A stretch of DNA of 64,000 bases from Ensifer adhaerens (GCF_020035535.1 NZ_CP083350.1:1684501-1748500), one strand, 5' to 3'. Counted from the first letter of the stretch, positions 37,571 to 46,453 are shown. Program-made: numbers and translations. The notes: a model not told the origin generated them from the sequence alone.

Positions 37571-38155
37571 ATGAACGCCGAACGCTGGATTCATATTTGC
37601 GTCGACATGCAGCGAATGTTCAACGAGGAAACGCCGTGGCAGACGGACTGGATGGCGACGATCTCTGATCAGGTGGTCGAGGTTGCGAGCCGCGTTCCTG
37701 ACCGCACCGTCTTTACCCGCTTCGTCCCCCCACACACGCCGGCCGAAATGCCGGGCATGTGGCGACCCTACTATGAAAAATGGCCAATGATGACGGCTAC
37801 ACGGCTGGATCCGGGTCTGGTCGATCTCATTCCTCCCCTGCAGCGCCTGGTGCCGCCTGCCCGCGTTCTCGACAAGCGCACCTATTCGCCCTGGTTGAGC
37901 GGCAAGCTCGAAAGCGTGCTCGCCCATCAGGATGTCGGAACCGTCGTGGTGACGGGTGGCGAAACGGACGTCTGCGTGCTGGCGACCGCTCTCGGAGCGA
38001 TCGACCTTGGCTACCGGGTGATCCTGCTGAAGGATGCCGTCTGCAGTTCGCTCGATCAGACACACAATGCCGCGCTCGACCTCCTCGGCAGCCGTTTCTC
38101 GGTCCAGGTGGAGGTGACGACGACGGAGGAGTGGCTTTCGCGGGTGCGGATTTAG
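37571..38155 (+). CDS. Isochorismatase-family cysteine hydrolase
   Basis: A 194-residue protein with the three catalytic residues of the family: Asp in HICVDMQRMF (about 12), Lys in LDKRTYSPW, and the nucleophilic Cys in GGETDVCVLATALGA. It is the nicotinamidase/isochorismatase fold, and many members hydrolyse amides or ureides. ATG 37571 is used, 6 bp after an in-frame GTG. It converges on the MFS gene with a 7-bp gap. Substrate unknown. Confidence 0.87.
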   Translation: MNAERWIHICVDMQRMFNEETPWQTDWMATISDQVVEVASRVPDRTVFTRFVPPHTPAEMPGMWRPYYEKWPMMTATRLDPGLVDLIPPLQRLVPPARVLDKRTYSPWLSGKLESVLAHQDVGTVVVTGGETDVCVLATALGAIDLGYRVILLKDAVCSSLDQTHNAALDLLGSRFSVQVEVTTTEEWLSRVRI

Positions 38156-38162
38156 CCGCTGG

Positions 38163-39365
38163 TCAGGCCATGCTTGGTTCTTTCTCCGGAGACGTCCGGC
38201 TGGTAATGAGGCCCAGGATACCGATGCCGATGATTGCTGCCGCGTAAATGTCGGTCGTCAGCTGGTAGCCGAGCGCCTTTGCCAGAAAGCCTGCGAGGAT
38301 CGCGGGAAGGCTGAAGGCCAGGTAGCTCTGGATGTAGATGGTGGTGAGCAGACCGGCGCGCTCATCCGCCTTTGCCAGCGGCATGACCGAGCCGATCGTG
38401 GCGAGGAAGCTGGTACCGAAGCCCACGCCGGTTACCAGCGTGCCGACGATCAGGACCGGCACATGGGCGAGGTGCGTTCCGGCAACCACGGTTAGCATGC
38501 CAAGGGTGGTGCTCAAGACGCCGAACATCAGATTTGCCTGAGGGGCGCGGGCGCGGCGAAAGAAGACGCCGAGCGCGCCGGCGGTCATCAGCGCCGCGAC
38601 CACCGCGCCCCCGGTGAGCGGGTTCTTGCTGCCCGTGGTGGCGGCGACCAGCGAGGGGACAAGCGAGAGATAAAAGCCACCAAGCGCCCAGTTCGCGATG
38701 TTCACGGGCGTGACCAGCGCCAGCGGCCGCTTGGCGCGCTGCGGAATGGCGACCCGTGGCATGAGCGAGGACAGGGCGCCGGGACGGCGCGCGCCGGTTT
38801 CAGGTATAAGCCAGATCGCCCCCGCCTGCGCTATGAAACCGACGAAGAGGAGCACATAGACGAGGTGAAGCGGAAACGGGCCGTACTGGATCAGCGCGCT
38901 GGTGCCGAGCGCGCCGACGGCAAGGCCGATCAACGGTGCGAGCGAGTTCACGAGCTGCCCTCTGGCGTGATCGACATCGACGAGCGCCGCACCGATCGAC
39001 GCGCCGGCAACGCCGGTCGCAAGCCCCTGCACGATGCGTGCCGCGATCAGCCAGCCGGTTCCGTCGGCAAGGACGAACAGCGCCATGGCGGCCATCTCGA
39101 CGATCAGTGCTCCGAAAATCACCGGCTTGCGCCCGAGATGATCCGAGATCGAGCCGACGATCAGCAATGCTCCCAGAAGTGCGAAGGCATAGACCGCGAA
39201 AATGACCGTCATCTCCACCGGGCTGGCGGCGAAGTGCTCTTGATAGAAGCGGTAGAGCGGGGTTGGCGCCGAGGACGCGCCGAAGAATGTCGCGAGCGTG
39301 ACGGCGTAGAAGGCAATGGGATTTGCCGGGCGCGCGCTCTCTCTGGATTCGGAGGAGGAAGACAT
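38163..39365 (-). CDS. MFS transporter, drug-efflux type
   Basis: A 400-residue major facilitator with twelve hydrophobic segments and the motif GSISDHLGRKPVIF in the loop between helices 2 and 3. The N-terminus is a short Ser/Glu-rich tail. It lies divergent from a TetR regulator whose predicted operator stands between the two starts, the usual layout of an efflux pump induced by its own substrate. Substrate unknown. Confidence 0.88.
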   Translation of the reverse strand: MSSSSESRESARPANPIAFYAVTLATFFGASSAPTPLYRFYQEHFAASPVEMTVIFAVYAFALLGALLIVGSISDHLGRKPVIFGALIVEMAAMALFVLADGTGWLIAARIVQGLATGVAGASIGAALVDVDHARGQLVNSLAPLIGLAVGALGTSALIQYGPFPLHLVYVLLFVGFIAQAGAIWLIPETGARRPGALSSLMPRVAIPQRAKRPLALVTPVNIANWALGGFYLSLVPSLVAATTGSKNPLTGGAVVAALMTAGALGVFFRRARAPQANLMFGVLSTTLGMLTVVAGTHLAHVPVLIVGTLVTGVGFGTSFLATIGSVMPLAKADERAGLLTTIYIQSYLAFSLPAILAGFLAKALGYQLTTDIYAAAIIGIGILGLITSRTSPEKEPSMA

Positions 39366-39422
39366 CTATATCACCCTTAAAGCTAAATCGTTGCGTTTGG
39401 CAGATGTAGGTGGGCTTTCCGC

Positions 39423-39445
39423 TAAAAGCAAATTATTTGCTTTTA
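39423..39445. promoter_or_regulatory. Predicted TetR operator
   Basis: TAAAAGCAAA and TTTGCTTTTA form a perfect 10-bp inverted repeat with a 3-bp centre (TTA). It lies in the 142-bp space between the divergent MFS and TetR starts. A looser copy (AAAGCTAAATCGTTGCGTTT) is visible closer to the MFS start, around 39379. Confidence 0.65.
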
Positions 39446-39507
39446 TGCTGCTGTGAGAATTTCTGAAGCATCGGCCGATCGGTCGGAGAAAGACGGAGTT
39501 GGAGCGA

Positions 39508-40071
39508 ATGGCGACAAGGGAAGGTCCGCGACCGGGCGGCCGAAGCGCCCGGGTTCAGGCATCGGTACACAAGGCCGTGCAGACCTTGCTGACGACGCTT
39601 GAGCGCACCGAGGTCACGGTGCCGCTGATCGCGGCGGAAGCGGGTGTCACGCCTTCGACGATCTATCGTCGCTGGGGCGACCTTCAGGAACTGCTCGCCG
39701 ACGTCGCGGTCGAGCGGCTGCGGCCGGACATGGTGCCGGTCGACACTGGAAGCTTCGGCAGTGACCTGATGGCCTGGGCCGAGCAATATGCCGAGGAAAT
39801 GTCCTCGGGGCCGGGCCGCGAAATGATCCGGGACGTGCTTGCAGCACAGGACGGAACCGGCGCCTATCAGTGCTGCAACTTCACCCGGCAACAGATCGAG
39901 GCGATCGCCGAGCGCGCCGAGCAGCGTGGCGAAGTCTTTCCCGATGTCGAGACCGTCATGGACGGGGTCGTCGCGCCGATCATGTACCGAATCCTCTTTG
40001 GCGGCGCGCCGAATGCGGCGCATGTCGAGCGCCTGGTGACGGCGTCGCTGGCATCGAAACCTGCGCCCTGA
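39508..40071 (+). CDS. TetR-family transcriptional regulator
   Basis: A 187-residue regulator. The helix-turn-helix is TVPLIAAEAGVTPSTIYRRWGDLQELLADVA. The C-terminal ligand domain resembles the TetR_C group that follows this type of motif. ATG 39508 has GGAG upstream. Divergent from the MFS pump, which it probably represses. Confidence 0.9.
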   Translation: MATREGPRPGGRSARVQASVHKAVQTLLTTLERTEVTVPLIAAEAGVTPSTIYRRWGDLQELLADVAVERLRPDMVPVDTGSFGSDLMAWAEQYAEEMSSGPGREMIRDVLAAQDGTGAYQCCNFTRQQIEAIAERAEQRGEVFPDVETVMDGVVAPIMYRILFGGAPNAAHVERLVTASLASKPAP

Positions 40072-40126
40072 GGTGCCGGATTTCCGAGAACGATAGAGCC
40101 CACATTCCGTCTGGGGTCCGGCAATC

Positions 40127-40151
40127 GGAACCCAAACCGGTTTCCGGGGTT
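40127..40151 (+). promoter_or_regulatory. Possible EcfG-like promoter (one mismatch)
   Basis: GGAAC at 40127-40131 is followed after 16 bp by GGTT at 40148-40151, one base away from the CGTT consensus. It lies 37 bp before the CHRD gene start. Weaker than the two exact matches at 32840 and 37490. Confidence 0.4.
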
Positions 40152-40188
40152 GGAAGGTCTGCTCAACACCTGTTCTGGAGGATGCGAG

Positions 40189-40620
40189 ATGCGACCGATC
40201 CACAAGAATTCCCTTCTGGCTGGCGTCGCGGCCATTGCTATCCTGGCGGCCGGCGGCGTTTCGGCCGAAACCCTGAAGTTCAAGGCGGATATGACGGGAT
40301 CGGGTGAGGTGCCGCCCAACGAAAGCGCGGGCAAGGGCACCGGCGAACTCACCGTCGACACGACGACGAAGAAGGCGACCTGGACGGTGACCGCCACGGG
40401 CCTGTCGGGAGACGCGACCGCCGCGCATTTCCACGGCCCGGCAGCCGCGGGCGAGAAAGCCGATCCGGTCGTCGACATCTCGACATCGATGAAGTCGGGC
40501 TCTGCCGAGCTTACCGATCAGCAGCTCGCCGATCTGCAAGGCGGAAAATGGTATCTCAACATCCACACGGCGAAATTCCCCGACGGCGAGATCCGCGGCC
40601 AGGTGGAGAAGGCGCAGTAA
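40189..40620 (+). CDS. Secreted CHRD-domain protein
   Basis: The 143-residue precursor has a signal peptide (MRPIHKNSLLAGVAAIAILA, cleavage about GGVSA-ET) followed by one CHRD domain: ADMTGSGEVPPNESAGKGTG, AAHFHGPA and the closing WYLNIHTAKFPDGEIRGQV. ATG 40189 has GGAGG at a good distance. The role of CHRD proteins in bacteria is not established. It may be expressed under stress, judging from the sequence upstream. Confidence 0.88.
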   Translation: MRPIHKNSLLAGVAAIAILAAGGVSAETLKFKADMTGSGEVPPNESAGKGTGELTVDTTTKKATWTVTATGLSGDATAAHFHGPAAAGEKADPVVDISTSMKSGSAELTDQQLADLQGGKWYLNIHTAKFPDGEIRGQVEKAQ

Positions 40621-40639
40621 ACACGGTCGCCCTTCACGC

Positions 40640-41455
40640 CTACTTCACCGCGCCATGCGCCAGCCCGCTGACCAGGTAGCGCTGCATGAACAGGGCGATC
40701 AGGTAGACCGGGGCGATGCCCGCAAGCGAGGCTGCGGCCATCTGGCCGAAATTCACCAGCCTGTCGCCCTGGAAGAGCGAAATGCCGACCGGCAACGTTC
40801 GAGTCGCGTCGGAAAAGGTAAAGGCCGAGGCGAAGAGGAACTCGTTGTAGGCGAGCACCGTGACAATGATGAAGGTCGCCACGATGCCGGGCGAAATGAT
40901 CGGAACCACGATCTGCAGCAGAATGCGAAACGGCCCGGCTCCGTCTATTGCGGCCGCCTGCTCGATCTCGAGCGGCATCCGGCGCAGGAACGGTGTCAGC
41001 AGCCAGAAGGCGACCGGCACATTGGCAAGCCCGTAAATCAGAGCGAGGCCGGCCCGCGTGTCGAGCAGTCCACTCGTCTTCAAGAGGAAGAACAGCGGTA
41101 TGAGCGCCACGATCGGCGGCGCCATGTAGCTTGAGAGCGTTACGTCCGAAAGCCATTTGCCGCCGATCTTCAACCGCAGCACCGCGTAGGCCGAAGGCAG
41201 CGTGAGTGCGATGGTGAGAAAGCCCGCCAGCAGCGACACGGTCACGGAATTCACGATGAAGCCGACGACGTTGGCGGCCTCGAAGGCCGCGGGCCAATTG
41301 GCAAGCGTTGTCGCCGTCGGCCAGAAGGCGCCGTTCAGCACGTCGTCCTTCGTCTTCAGGGAGACGGCGAGGAGATAGAGGATGGGCAGGGCGAAAAAGC
41401 CGACGATCGGCGCCGTCGCAAGGCCCAGCCAGAGATGCCGTCCGGCCAACCTCAT
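40640..41455 (-). CDS. Sugar ABC transporter permease (MalG-like)
   Basis: A 271-residue inner membrane permease of the carbohydrate CUT1 group, about six hydrophobic segments, with the coupling loop EQAAAIDGAGPFRILLQIVVPIISPG. ATG 41455 overlaps the stop of the upstream permease by 4 bp. It is the last gene of the sugar operon; no ATPase gene follows, since the next gene converges from the other strand. Confidence 0.9.
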   Translation of the reverse strand: MRLAGRHLWLGLATAPIVGFFALPILYLLAVSLKTKDDVLNGAFWPTATTLANWPAAFEAANVVGFIVNSVTVSLLAGFLTIALTLPSAYAVLRLKIGGKWLSDVTLSSYMAPPIVALIPLFFLLKTSGLLDTRAGLALIYGLANVPVAFWLLTPFLRRMPLEIEQAAAIDGAGPFRILLQIVVPIISPGIVATFIIVTVLAYNEFLFASAFTFSDATRTLPVGISLFQGDRLVNFGQMAAASLAGIAPVYLIALFMQRYLVSGLAHGAVK

Positions 41456-42393
41456 ATCTCGCGCCTTTCGAAACGTTGGTGCAGGCGCACCGCCGGCAGC
41501 GTCGCCAGGCCGATGACCAGCGCATAGATGATCGTCTCGGCGGCCGCTCGACCGACATCGAACTGTTCGATCGCCCGGCGATAGATGGAGAAACCGGCCG
41601 AGGTCGTCGCAAAGCCCGGTCCGCCGAAGGTGAGGATGTAGACGAGGTCGAAGAGCTTGAACGAGAGGATCAGCTTCAGGAGATAGATCGACGATAGCGG
41701 TGCTGCGACGAGCGGCAGCGTGATGTGCCAGAAGCGCTGCCAGCCATTCGCGCCATCGACGAGCGCGGCCTCGCGCACACCCTCCGGGATGGTCGAAAGC
41801 GCCGCGAAGCAGAGAATGACGATGAAGGGCGTCCATTGCCAGAGATCGGCGACAGCGATCGCCAGCCAAGCCAATAGGGGGTGGCCGAGGAAAGAGATCG
41901 GCTGGGAAATCACGCCGTAGTTGATCAACGTGCCGTTCAGAAGCCCGCCTGCCGGCGCGAAGATCAGCTTCCAGGCGATGCCGACCATGACGGGTGGCGT
42001 CATCAACGGCAGCAACACAAGGCTCATCAGGAAGCGGCCGCCTTTCAGCAGCGACGTGAACAGCAGGGCGATCAGGAAACCGAGCGCAAGCTGCAGCAGC
42101 GACGTCGAAAGCGCATAGGCGACGCTTCTACCGATTGCCGAAAGGAAGATCGGATCCTGAAGCGCGGTTGCGAAATGCTTGACGCCGACGAAGCCGCGGA
42201 ACGGTTTTCCAAGCGTGCTCTTGCTAAAGGCGAGCCCAAGCAGGAAGACCGTCGGGTAGAGCGTCGTGACGGCAAGTGCGAACACGACGGGGGCGATCCA
42301 CAGGGCGCGGCCGAAGCGTTCCCATGGGTCGCCCCGGCGCGCGGAAAATCGATTGGCGTCTGGCCCAACGGCGTCGAGGGTGACGACGGTCAT
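41452..42393 (-). CDS. Sugar ABC transporter permease (MalF-like)
   Basis: A 313-residue CUT1 permease with about six membrane segments. The first is WIAPVVFALAVTTLYPTVF, and the coupling loop is REAALVDGANGWQRFWHITLPL. The ATG at 42393 overlaps the stop of the aldo/keto reductase gene by 4 bp. It forms the channel with the following permease. Confidence 0.9.
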   Translation of the reverse strand: MTVVTLDAVGPDANRFSARRGDPWERFGRALWIAPVVFALAVTTLYPTVFLLGLAFSKSTLGKPFRGFVGVKHFATALQDPIFLSAIGRSVAYALSTSLLQLALGFLIALLFTSLLKGGRFLMSLVLLPLMTPPVMVGIAWKLIFAPAGGLLNGTLINYGVISQPISFLGHPLLAWLAIAVADLWQWTPFIVILCFAALSTIPEGVREAALVDGANGWQRFWHITLPLVAAPLSSIYLLKLILSFKLFDLVYILTFGGPGFATTSAGFSIYRRAIEQFDVGRAAAETIIYALVIGLATLPAVRLHQRFERREI

Positions 42394-43421
42394 GTCGCCT
42401 CTGCCAGAACCGGGCGCGTCGGTCCGCTGCCGGCCCGCGTGGCAAACAGCATATCCTCGATATCATCGAGGTCGCCGGTGGTGAGCGCGACGGTTGCTCC
42501 AGCGATCCAGCCGTCGATATGCGTGGGCTGTCGCGCGCCGATGATCGCCCCGGTCACGCCGGGCCAGGAGAGCGCCCAGGCGGCAGCGATCGCTGCAACT
42601 GTCGTGTCGTGGCGCGCGGCGATCGGTCTCAGCCCCTCGGCGAAGGCGAGATTGCGGTGCAGCGCCTCGCCGGAAAACTCCTCGTCGCGCGATCGCCAGT
42701 CGTTTGCCGGAAGCGCCCGGGCGCGGGCCGGCGTGAAGGCGCCGGTGAGCAGGCCCGACTGCAACGGGCTGTAGGCAATGACGCCGCCGCCATGCGACCG
42801 AACCCAGGGCAGGTCCGCTTCGGCGAACTGGCGCTTGATTGCGGAAAAGGGCGGCTGCACGACATCGACGGGCGCGACCGTTGCCGCGCGCTGCAGCAGG
42901 TCCCGGTCATGGTTCGAAAGCCCGATCGCCCTGACCTTGCCCTCTTTCTTGAGGTCGGCAAAGGTTGCCCAATAGTCTTCGACCGGCGTTCCGTCATTGG
43001 CCGGCCAGTGCATCTGGTAGAGGTCGATGGCCTCGACGGCGAGCCGCTTCAGCGAAGCCTCGACCTCGCGGCGAAGGGATTGTGCTTTGCCGATACGGGC
43101 CGGAAGGGCGTTGCGATTGTCCGGGTCCCAGACCAGGCCGGCCTTGGTGAAGATCAGCGGCCGCTCGGATTTCGGTATCGTCGAGAGCGCTTCACGCACG
43201 ATCTCTTCGGAATGACCGAGGCCGTAGACCGGAGCCGTGTCGATCCAGTTGATGCCGCGCTCGACCGCATGGCGGATCGCCGCAATCGACTGACTGTCGT
43301 CCTGGCTTCCCCAGCCCCATCCCCAATCGGGGCCGCCGATTGCCCAGGCGCCGAAGCCGACGGGGGTGATATCGAAGCCGGTGTGGCCGAGCCTGCGTTT
43401 CGGCAAGGTTTCCGAGGTCAT
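42390..43421 (-). CDS. Aldo/keto reductase
   Basis: A 343-residue NADPH-dependent reductase of the AKR superfamily with the catalytic tetrad in place: Asp and Tyr in WIDTAPVYGLGHSEE, Lys in LIFTKAGL, His in YQMHWP. Loop C-terminal residues GAIIGARQPTHIDGW bind the cofactor phosphate. It sits inside the sugar ABC operon, between the binding-protein gene (65 bp upstream) and the permeases (4-bp overlap). It probably acts on the imported sugar or its aldehyde/ketone form. Confidence 0.9.
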   Translation of the reverse strand: MTSETLPKRRLGHTGFDITPVGFGAWAIGGPDWGWGWGSQDDSQSIAAIRHAVERGINWIDTAPVYGLGHSEEIVREALSTIPKSERPLIFTKAGLVWDPDNRNALPARIGKAQSLRREVEASLKRLAVEAIDLYQMHWPANDGTPVEDYWATFADLKKEGKVRAIGLSNHDRDLLQRAATVAPVDVVQPPFSAIKRQFAEADLPWVRSHGGGVIAYSPLQSGLLTGAFTPARARALPANDWRSRDEEFSGEALHRNLAFAEGLRPIAARHDTTVAAIAAAWALSWPGVTGAIIGARQPTHIDGWIAGATVALTTGDLDDIEDMLFATRAGSGPTRPVLAEAT

Positions 43422-43486
43422 GGTCTTTCACCTTTGAATAGAGGAGGGGGCGCAGCCGGGAGGAAGCGAACGCCCCCAGGGAGCAA

Positions 43487-44827
43487 TCAGCCGTTGGTCT
43501 CGATGATCTCGGTCCAGGCCTGGTGGGCATCGGCGATCGCCTGTTCTGCGCTCTTGCTGCCGGCAAGCGCCAGTGCCAGCTCGTCGGTCAGCGCATTTTC
43601 GAGCTTCGGCGCATAGACGGCGGTCGGCCAGGCGAGGCTGTTCTCCAATGCGCCGTCGTCGAGCAGTGGCTGCACGAGCGGTTGGAATGCCTTGAACTTC
43701 TCCGACTTCAGGCCTGACTGGCGGTCCGGGTCGATGCCCGAGCCGGTCAAGGCCAGCAGTTGCTCGTGATAGTCCTTGCTGGTGGCGAGCTTGATCAGGT
43801 CCCAGGCGACATCCTTGTTCTTTGAGCCGCTGGTGATCGCAAAGCCGAAGCCGGCGTTGAAGGCGAGGCGCGGCGTCTTGTTGCTGCCGCCGGTCGGAAT
43901 GCGAGCCACACCCCATTTGTCCACGATCTTCGAACCCTTGGGATCCTGGGCATAGCCGCCAAGATCCGTCCAGAAATCGATCTGCGCCGCCTTGCCGTTG
44001 AGGAAGGCGGGCAGCCCCTCTTCGAAACGTGTCTCGAGCGGAGTCGGCAGCGCATGGGGTGCAGAGGCGAGCAGCGACTTCAGGGCCTCGACGGCCTCCG
44101 TGCTGTCGAGTGCGGAGGTGCCGTCAGCCTTCAGGAAATTGCCGCCGAAGCCAGTCAGGCGGTTCGCATACGTCGAGAGGATGATGACCGGGATCTTGGC
44201 GCCGAGAACGGCCGCGCCATAGATGCCGTTCTTCGCTTCGGCCTCGGTGATCACCTTGGCGTTCTCGTTGTATTCGTCCCAGGTGGAGGGCGCCTTCAGG
44301 CCGTAGCGGTCGAAGAGTTCGCGGTTGTAGAACAACAGGTGGCTGTCGCCGTCATAGGGCAGGCCGTAGCGGCGGCCGTCGTGCAGCGTGTATTGGTCGT
44401 AGATCGTCTGGATGAAGTCTTCCGGCTGGATCTCGGCCTTGTCGCGCTCGATCAGATCCGTCACGTCCTCGATCACGCCGTCTTCGGCAAGCTGGCCCTT
44501 GTAGGTGTAGAAGTAGTCGATGATGTCGAACTGGTTTGCGCCCGATTGCACGTCCAGTGTCGCCTTGACGCTGACCTGGTCGTAGGGCACCGCCGTGACG
44601 TTGACCTTGGCGCCGGTCAGCCGCTCGAAGTCCTCGGCGATCTTCTTGCCGGTGACGACATGCGGCTGGATGATCAGGAGATTGATCGTGCGCCCGGCGT
44701 ACTTGTTGCCGGAGGCAAGCGCGGTCGAGGAAGCAAGCGGTGTGATGAAGGGCAGGGTACCCACGGCGGCAAGCGATTTCAGCACGCTGCGGCGGCGATA
44801 GGCCTGGCCGAAAATGGAACTGGACAT
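43487..44827 (-). CDS. Sugar ABC transporter substrate-binding protein, Tat-type signal
   Basis: A 446-residue periplasmic binding protein of the CUT1 group. The N-terminus (QAYRRRSVLKSLAAVGTLPF) resembles a twin-arginine signal. The mature part has YDQVSVKATLDVQSGANQFDI in sections, then GLPYDGDSHLLFYNRELFDRYG and a C-terminal AWTEIIETNG. It is first in the operon with an aldo/keto reductase and two permeases. The sugar is unknown. Confidence 0.88.
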   Translation of the reverse strand: MSSSIFGQAYRRRSVLKSLAAVGTLPFITPLASSTALASGNKYAGRTINLLIIQPHVVTGKKIAEDFERLTGAKVNVTAVPYDQVSVKATLDVQSGANQFDIIDYFYTYKGQLAEDGVIEDVTDLIERDKAEIQPEDFIQTIYDQYTLHDGRRYGLPYDGDSHLLFYNRELFDRYGLKAPSTWDEYNENAKVITEAEAKNGIYGAAVLGAKIPVIILSTYANRLTGFGGNFLKADGTSALDSTEAVEALKSLLASAPHALPTPLETRFEEGLPAFLNGKAAQIDFWTDLGGYAQDPKGSKIVDKWGVARIPTGGSNKTPRLAFNAGFGFAITSGSKNKDVAWDLIKLATSKDYHEQLLALTGSGIDPDRQSGLKSEKFKAFQPLVQPLLDDGALENSLAWPTAVYAPKLENALTDELALALAGSKSAEQAIADAHQAWTEIIETNG

Positions 44828-44918
44828 GGGATCCTCCGTCGAGATCTGAGTTCTGGCGGTCGGCGATGGGGTGCACCTTTCGACCTTGCTTCAGCATCAT
44901 GCGGCAGAAGAGAACTAC

Positions 44919-44950
44919 AATACACATAAAATCCATGTATTTTGTGTATT
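44919..44950. promoter_or_regulatory. Inverted repeat in the sugar-operon promoter region
   Basis: AATACACA (44919-44926) and TGTGTATT (44943-44950) are perfect inverted arms with 16 bp between; the inner bases AAAAT and ATTTT extend the symmetry with one shift. About 92 bp upstream of the binding-protein start. No regulator gene is adjacent, so the protein that would bind is unknown. Confidence 0.5.
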
Positions 44951-45048
44951 ATGTAAGAACGATTTTCCTGCGGCACTCCGTCGGTCGGGGTAGGAAATTC
45001 TCAGGCGATCCGATCGCCACATCGCTGCAGTTGGAGAGCCGAGAGGCG

Positions 45049-45080
45049 CGTTCCCGTCAGCGCGTAGCAAGACGGGAACG
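45049..45080. terminator. Terminator-like hairpin after the YghU operon
   Basis: CGTTCCCGTC and GACGGGAACG can form a perfect 10-bp stem with a 12-base loop, about 70 bp past the stop of the gene at 45151-45528. No T-run follows, so it may only slow or stabilise transcripts. Confidence 0.4.
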
Positions 45081-45150
45081 AAGAATGCCAAAAGGCGGAG
45101 GTGGCAGATCGGGCTCAGGCGATCAGACGCTCAGGGCCCAATCGCAGCGG

Positions 45151-45528
45151 TCATACCTCGAAGACGTCCTCGAACGATTCCGGGAAGCTCTGGCGGGCAA
45201 CCTTCTCATTGATGACGAGCAAGGCTTCATAGGACACGGGATCGAAATCCTTGTCCACCGGTAGCACTTCGCGCCCGAACAGGAGGTTCAGCCGGGCGGC
45301 ATCGAGATTGCCGCGCTCGAACGGTTCCGCACCGAAATGATGCCAGAGAGCGTGGAGGAAGGCCGCATCGATGCGGTGGGCCCCAGATCCCGGCCGGGCA
45401 TGGCGAGGCAGCGCCTTGATCGGCGTTGCCCCCTTGGGATTGGCCCGACGGATGACGAACTGGATGCCCGTGCCCGGCATGGCGTAGGGAAAACCCCGAT
45501 GTTTCGTCATATCAGCCAGCTTGGCCAT
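45151..45528 (-). CDS. Hypothetical protein, downstream of yghU
   Basis: I do not recognise this 125-residue soluble protein. It begins MAKLADMTKHRGFPYAMPGT and has an acidic C-terminus (PESFEDVFEV). No membrane segment or signal peptide is visible. ATG 45528 follows AAGGAGA, a strong ribosome site, and the gene starts 10 bp after the yghU-like gene, so the two form an operon. The longer open frame to 45609 overlaps yghU and lacks a start signal. Confidence 0.7.
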   Translation of the reverse strand: MAKLADMTKHRGFPYAMPGTGIQFVIRRANPKGATPIKALPRHARPGSGAHRIDAAFLHALWHHFGAEPFERGNLDAARLNLLFGREVLPVDKDFDPVSYEALLVINEKVARQSFPESFEDVFEV

Positions 45529-45538
45529 TCTGTTCTCC

Positions 45539-46453
45539 TTACGCGGTCTGCTTCTCGACGATCTTGTCCTCAGTCTTCGTGTCGAAGTCGGAGGCGTCGT
45601 GACGCTCATGCAATTGCTCGGCCGGATCGCCGCTCAGACGGTTGACCATGCGGCCGCGCTTGACTGCCGGGCGAGCGGCAATTTCGGCCGTCCAGCGCTG
45701 GACGTGCTCGTAGCTCTGGACCTCGAGGAAGGTACCGGCGTCGCCATAGACCTGGCCAAGTGCCAGGTTGCCATACCAGGGCCAGGTGGCCATGTCGGCA
45801 ATGGTGTATTCGGAGCCGGCCAGGAACCGGTGGTTGGCAAGATGACGGTCGAGAACGTCGAGCTGGCGCTTCACTTCCATGGCGTAGCGGTCGATGGCGT
45901 ATTTGATGTGCATCGGCGCATAGGCGTAGAAATGGCCGAAACCGCCGCCGAGGAAGGGCGCAGAGCCCATCTGCCAGAACAGCCAGTTCAAGGTCTCGGT
46001 GCGGGCGCGAAGTTCGCTCGGCAGGAAGGCGCCGAATTTCTCAGCGAGGTAGGTGAGGATGGAGGCCGACTCGAAGACGCGGACGGGTGCGCCGCCGCCC
46101 TTCGGCTTATGGTCCGTCAGCGCCGGGATCTTTGAGTTCGGGTTAATCTCGACGAAGCCGGAACCGAACTGGTCGCCATCACCGATACGGATCGGCCAGG
46201 CATCGTACTCGGCGCCCGAATGGCCGGCGGCCAAAAGCTCTTCGAGCATGATCGTGACCTTCACGCCATTCGGCGTTGCGAGCGAGTAGAGCTGCAGCGG
46301 GTGCTTCCCGACAGGCAGGTCCTTTTCGTGGGTCGGCCCGGAGATCGGGCGATTGATGCTGGCAAATGCGCCGCCATTGCCTTTTTCCCAGCTCCAGACT
46401 TTCGGAGGTTGATAGCCGGCGGGGAAACTGTCGGCGAGGGACTTCTCGGTCAT
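45539..46453 (-). CDS. yghU: YghU-like glutathione-dependent disulfide-bond oxidoreductase
   Basis: A 304-residue glutathione-transferase-fold protein. The N-terminal extension ASINRPISGPTHEKDLPVGKHPLQLYS and the active segment SLATPNGVKVTIMLEEL match YghU/YfcG-type enzymes, which bind two glutathiones and reduce disulfides rather than conjugating. The later region SEYTIADMATWPWYGNLA is the helical-domain motif. ATG 46453. It leads a two-gene operon with an unknown protein. The 243 bp upstream (46454-46696) hold no gene that I can see. Confidence 0.9.
   Translation of the reverse strand: MTEKSLADSFPAGYQPPKVWSWEKGNGGAFASINRPISGPTHEKDLPVGKHPLQLYSLATPNGVKVTIMLEELLAAGHSGAEYDAWPIRIGDGDQFGSGFVEINPNSKIPALTDHKPKGGGAPVRVFESASILTYLAEKFGAFLPSELRARTETLNWLFWQMGSAPFLGGGFGHFYAYAPMHIKYAIDRYAMEVKRQLDVLDRHLANHRFLAGSEYTIADMATWPWYGNLALGQVYGDAGTFLEVQSYEHVQRWTAEIAARPAVKRGRMVNRLSGDPAEQLHERHDASDFDTKTEDKIVEKQTA

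Larger units (their letters stand above)
44828..45150. other. Spacer holding the sugar-operon promoter and a terminator-like hairpin
   Basis: No gene is apparent in these 323 bp. The part next to the sugar operon (44915-44955) is AT-rich and contains an inverted repeat. The part next to the hypothetical gene has a 10-bp-stem hairpin (45049-45080). Both are listed separately. Confidence 0.6.
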
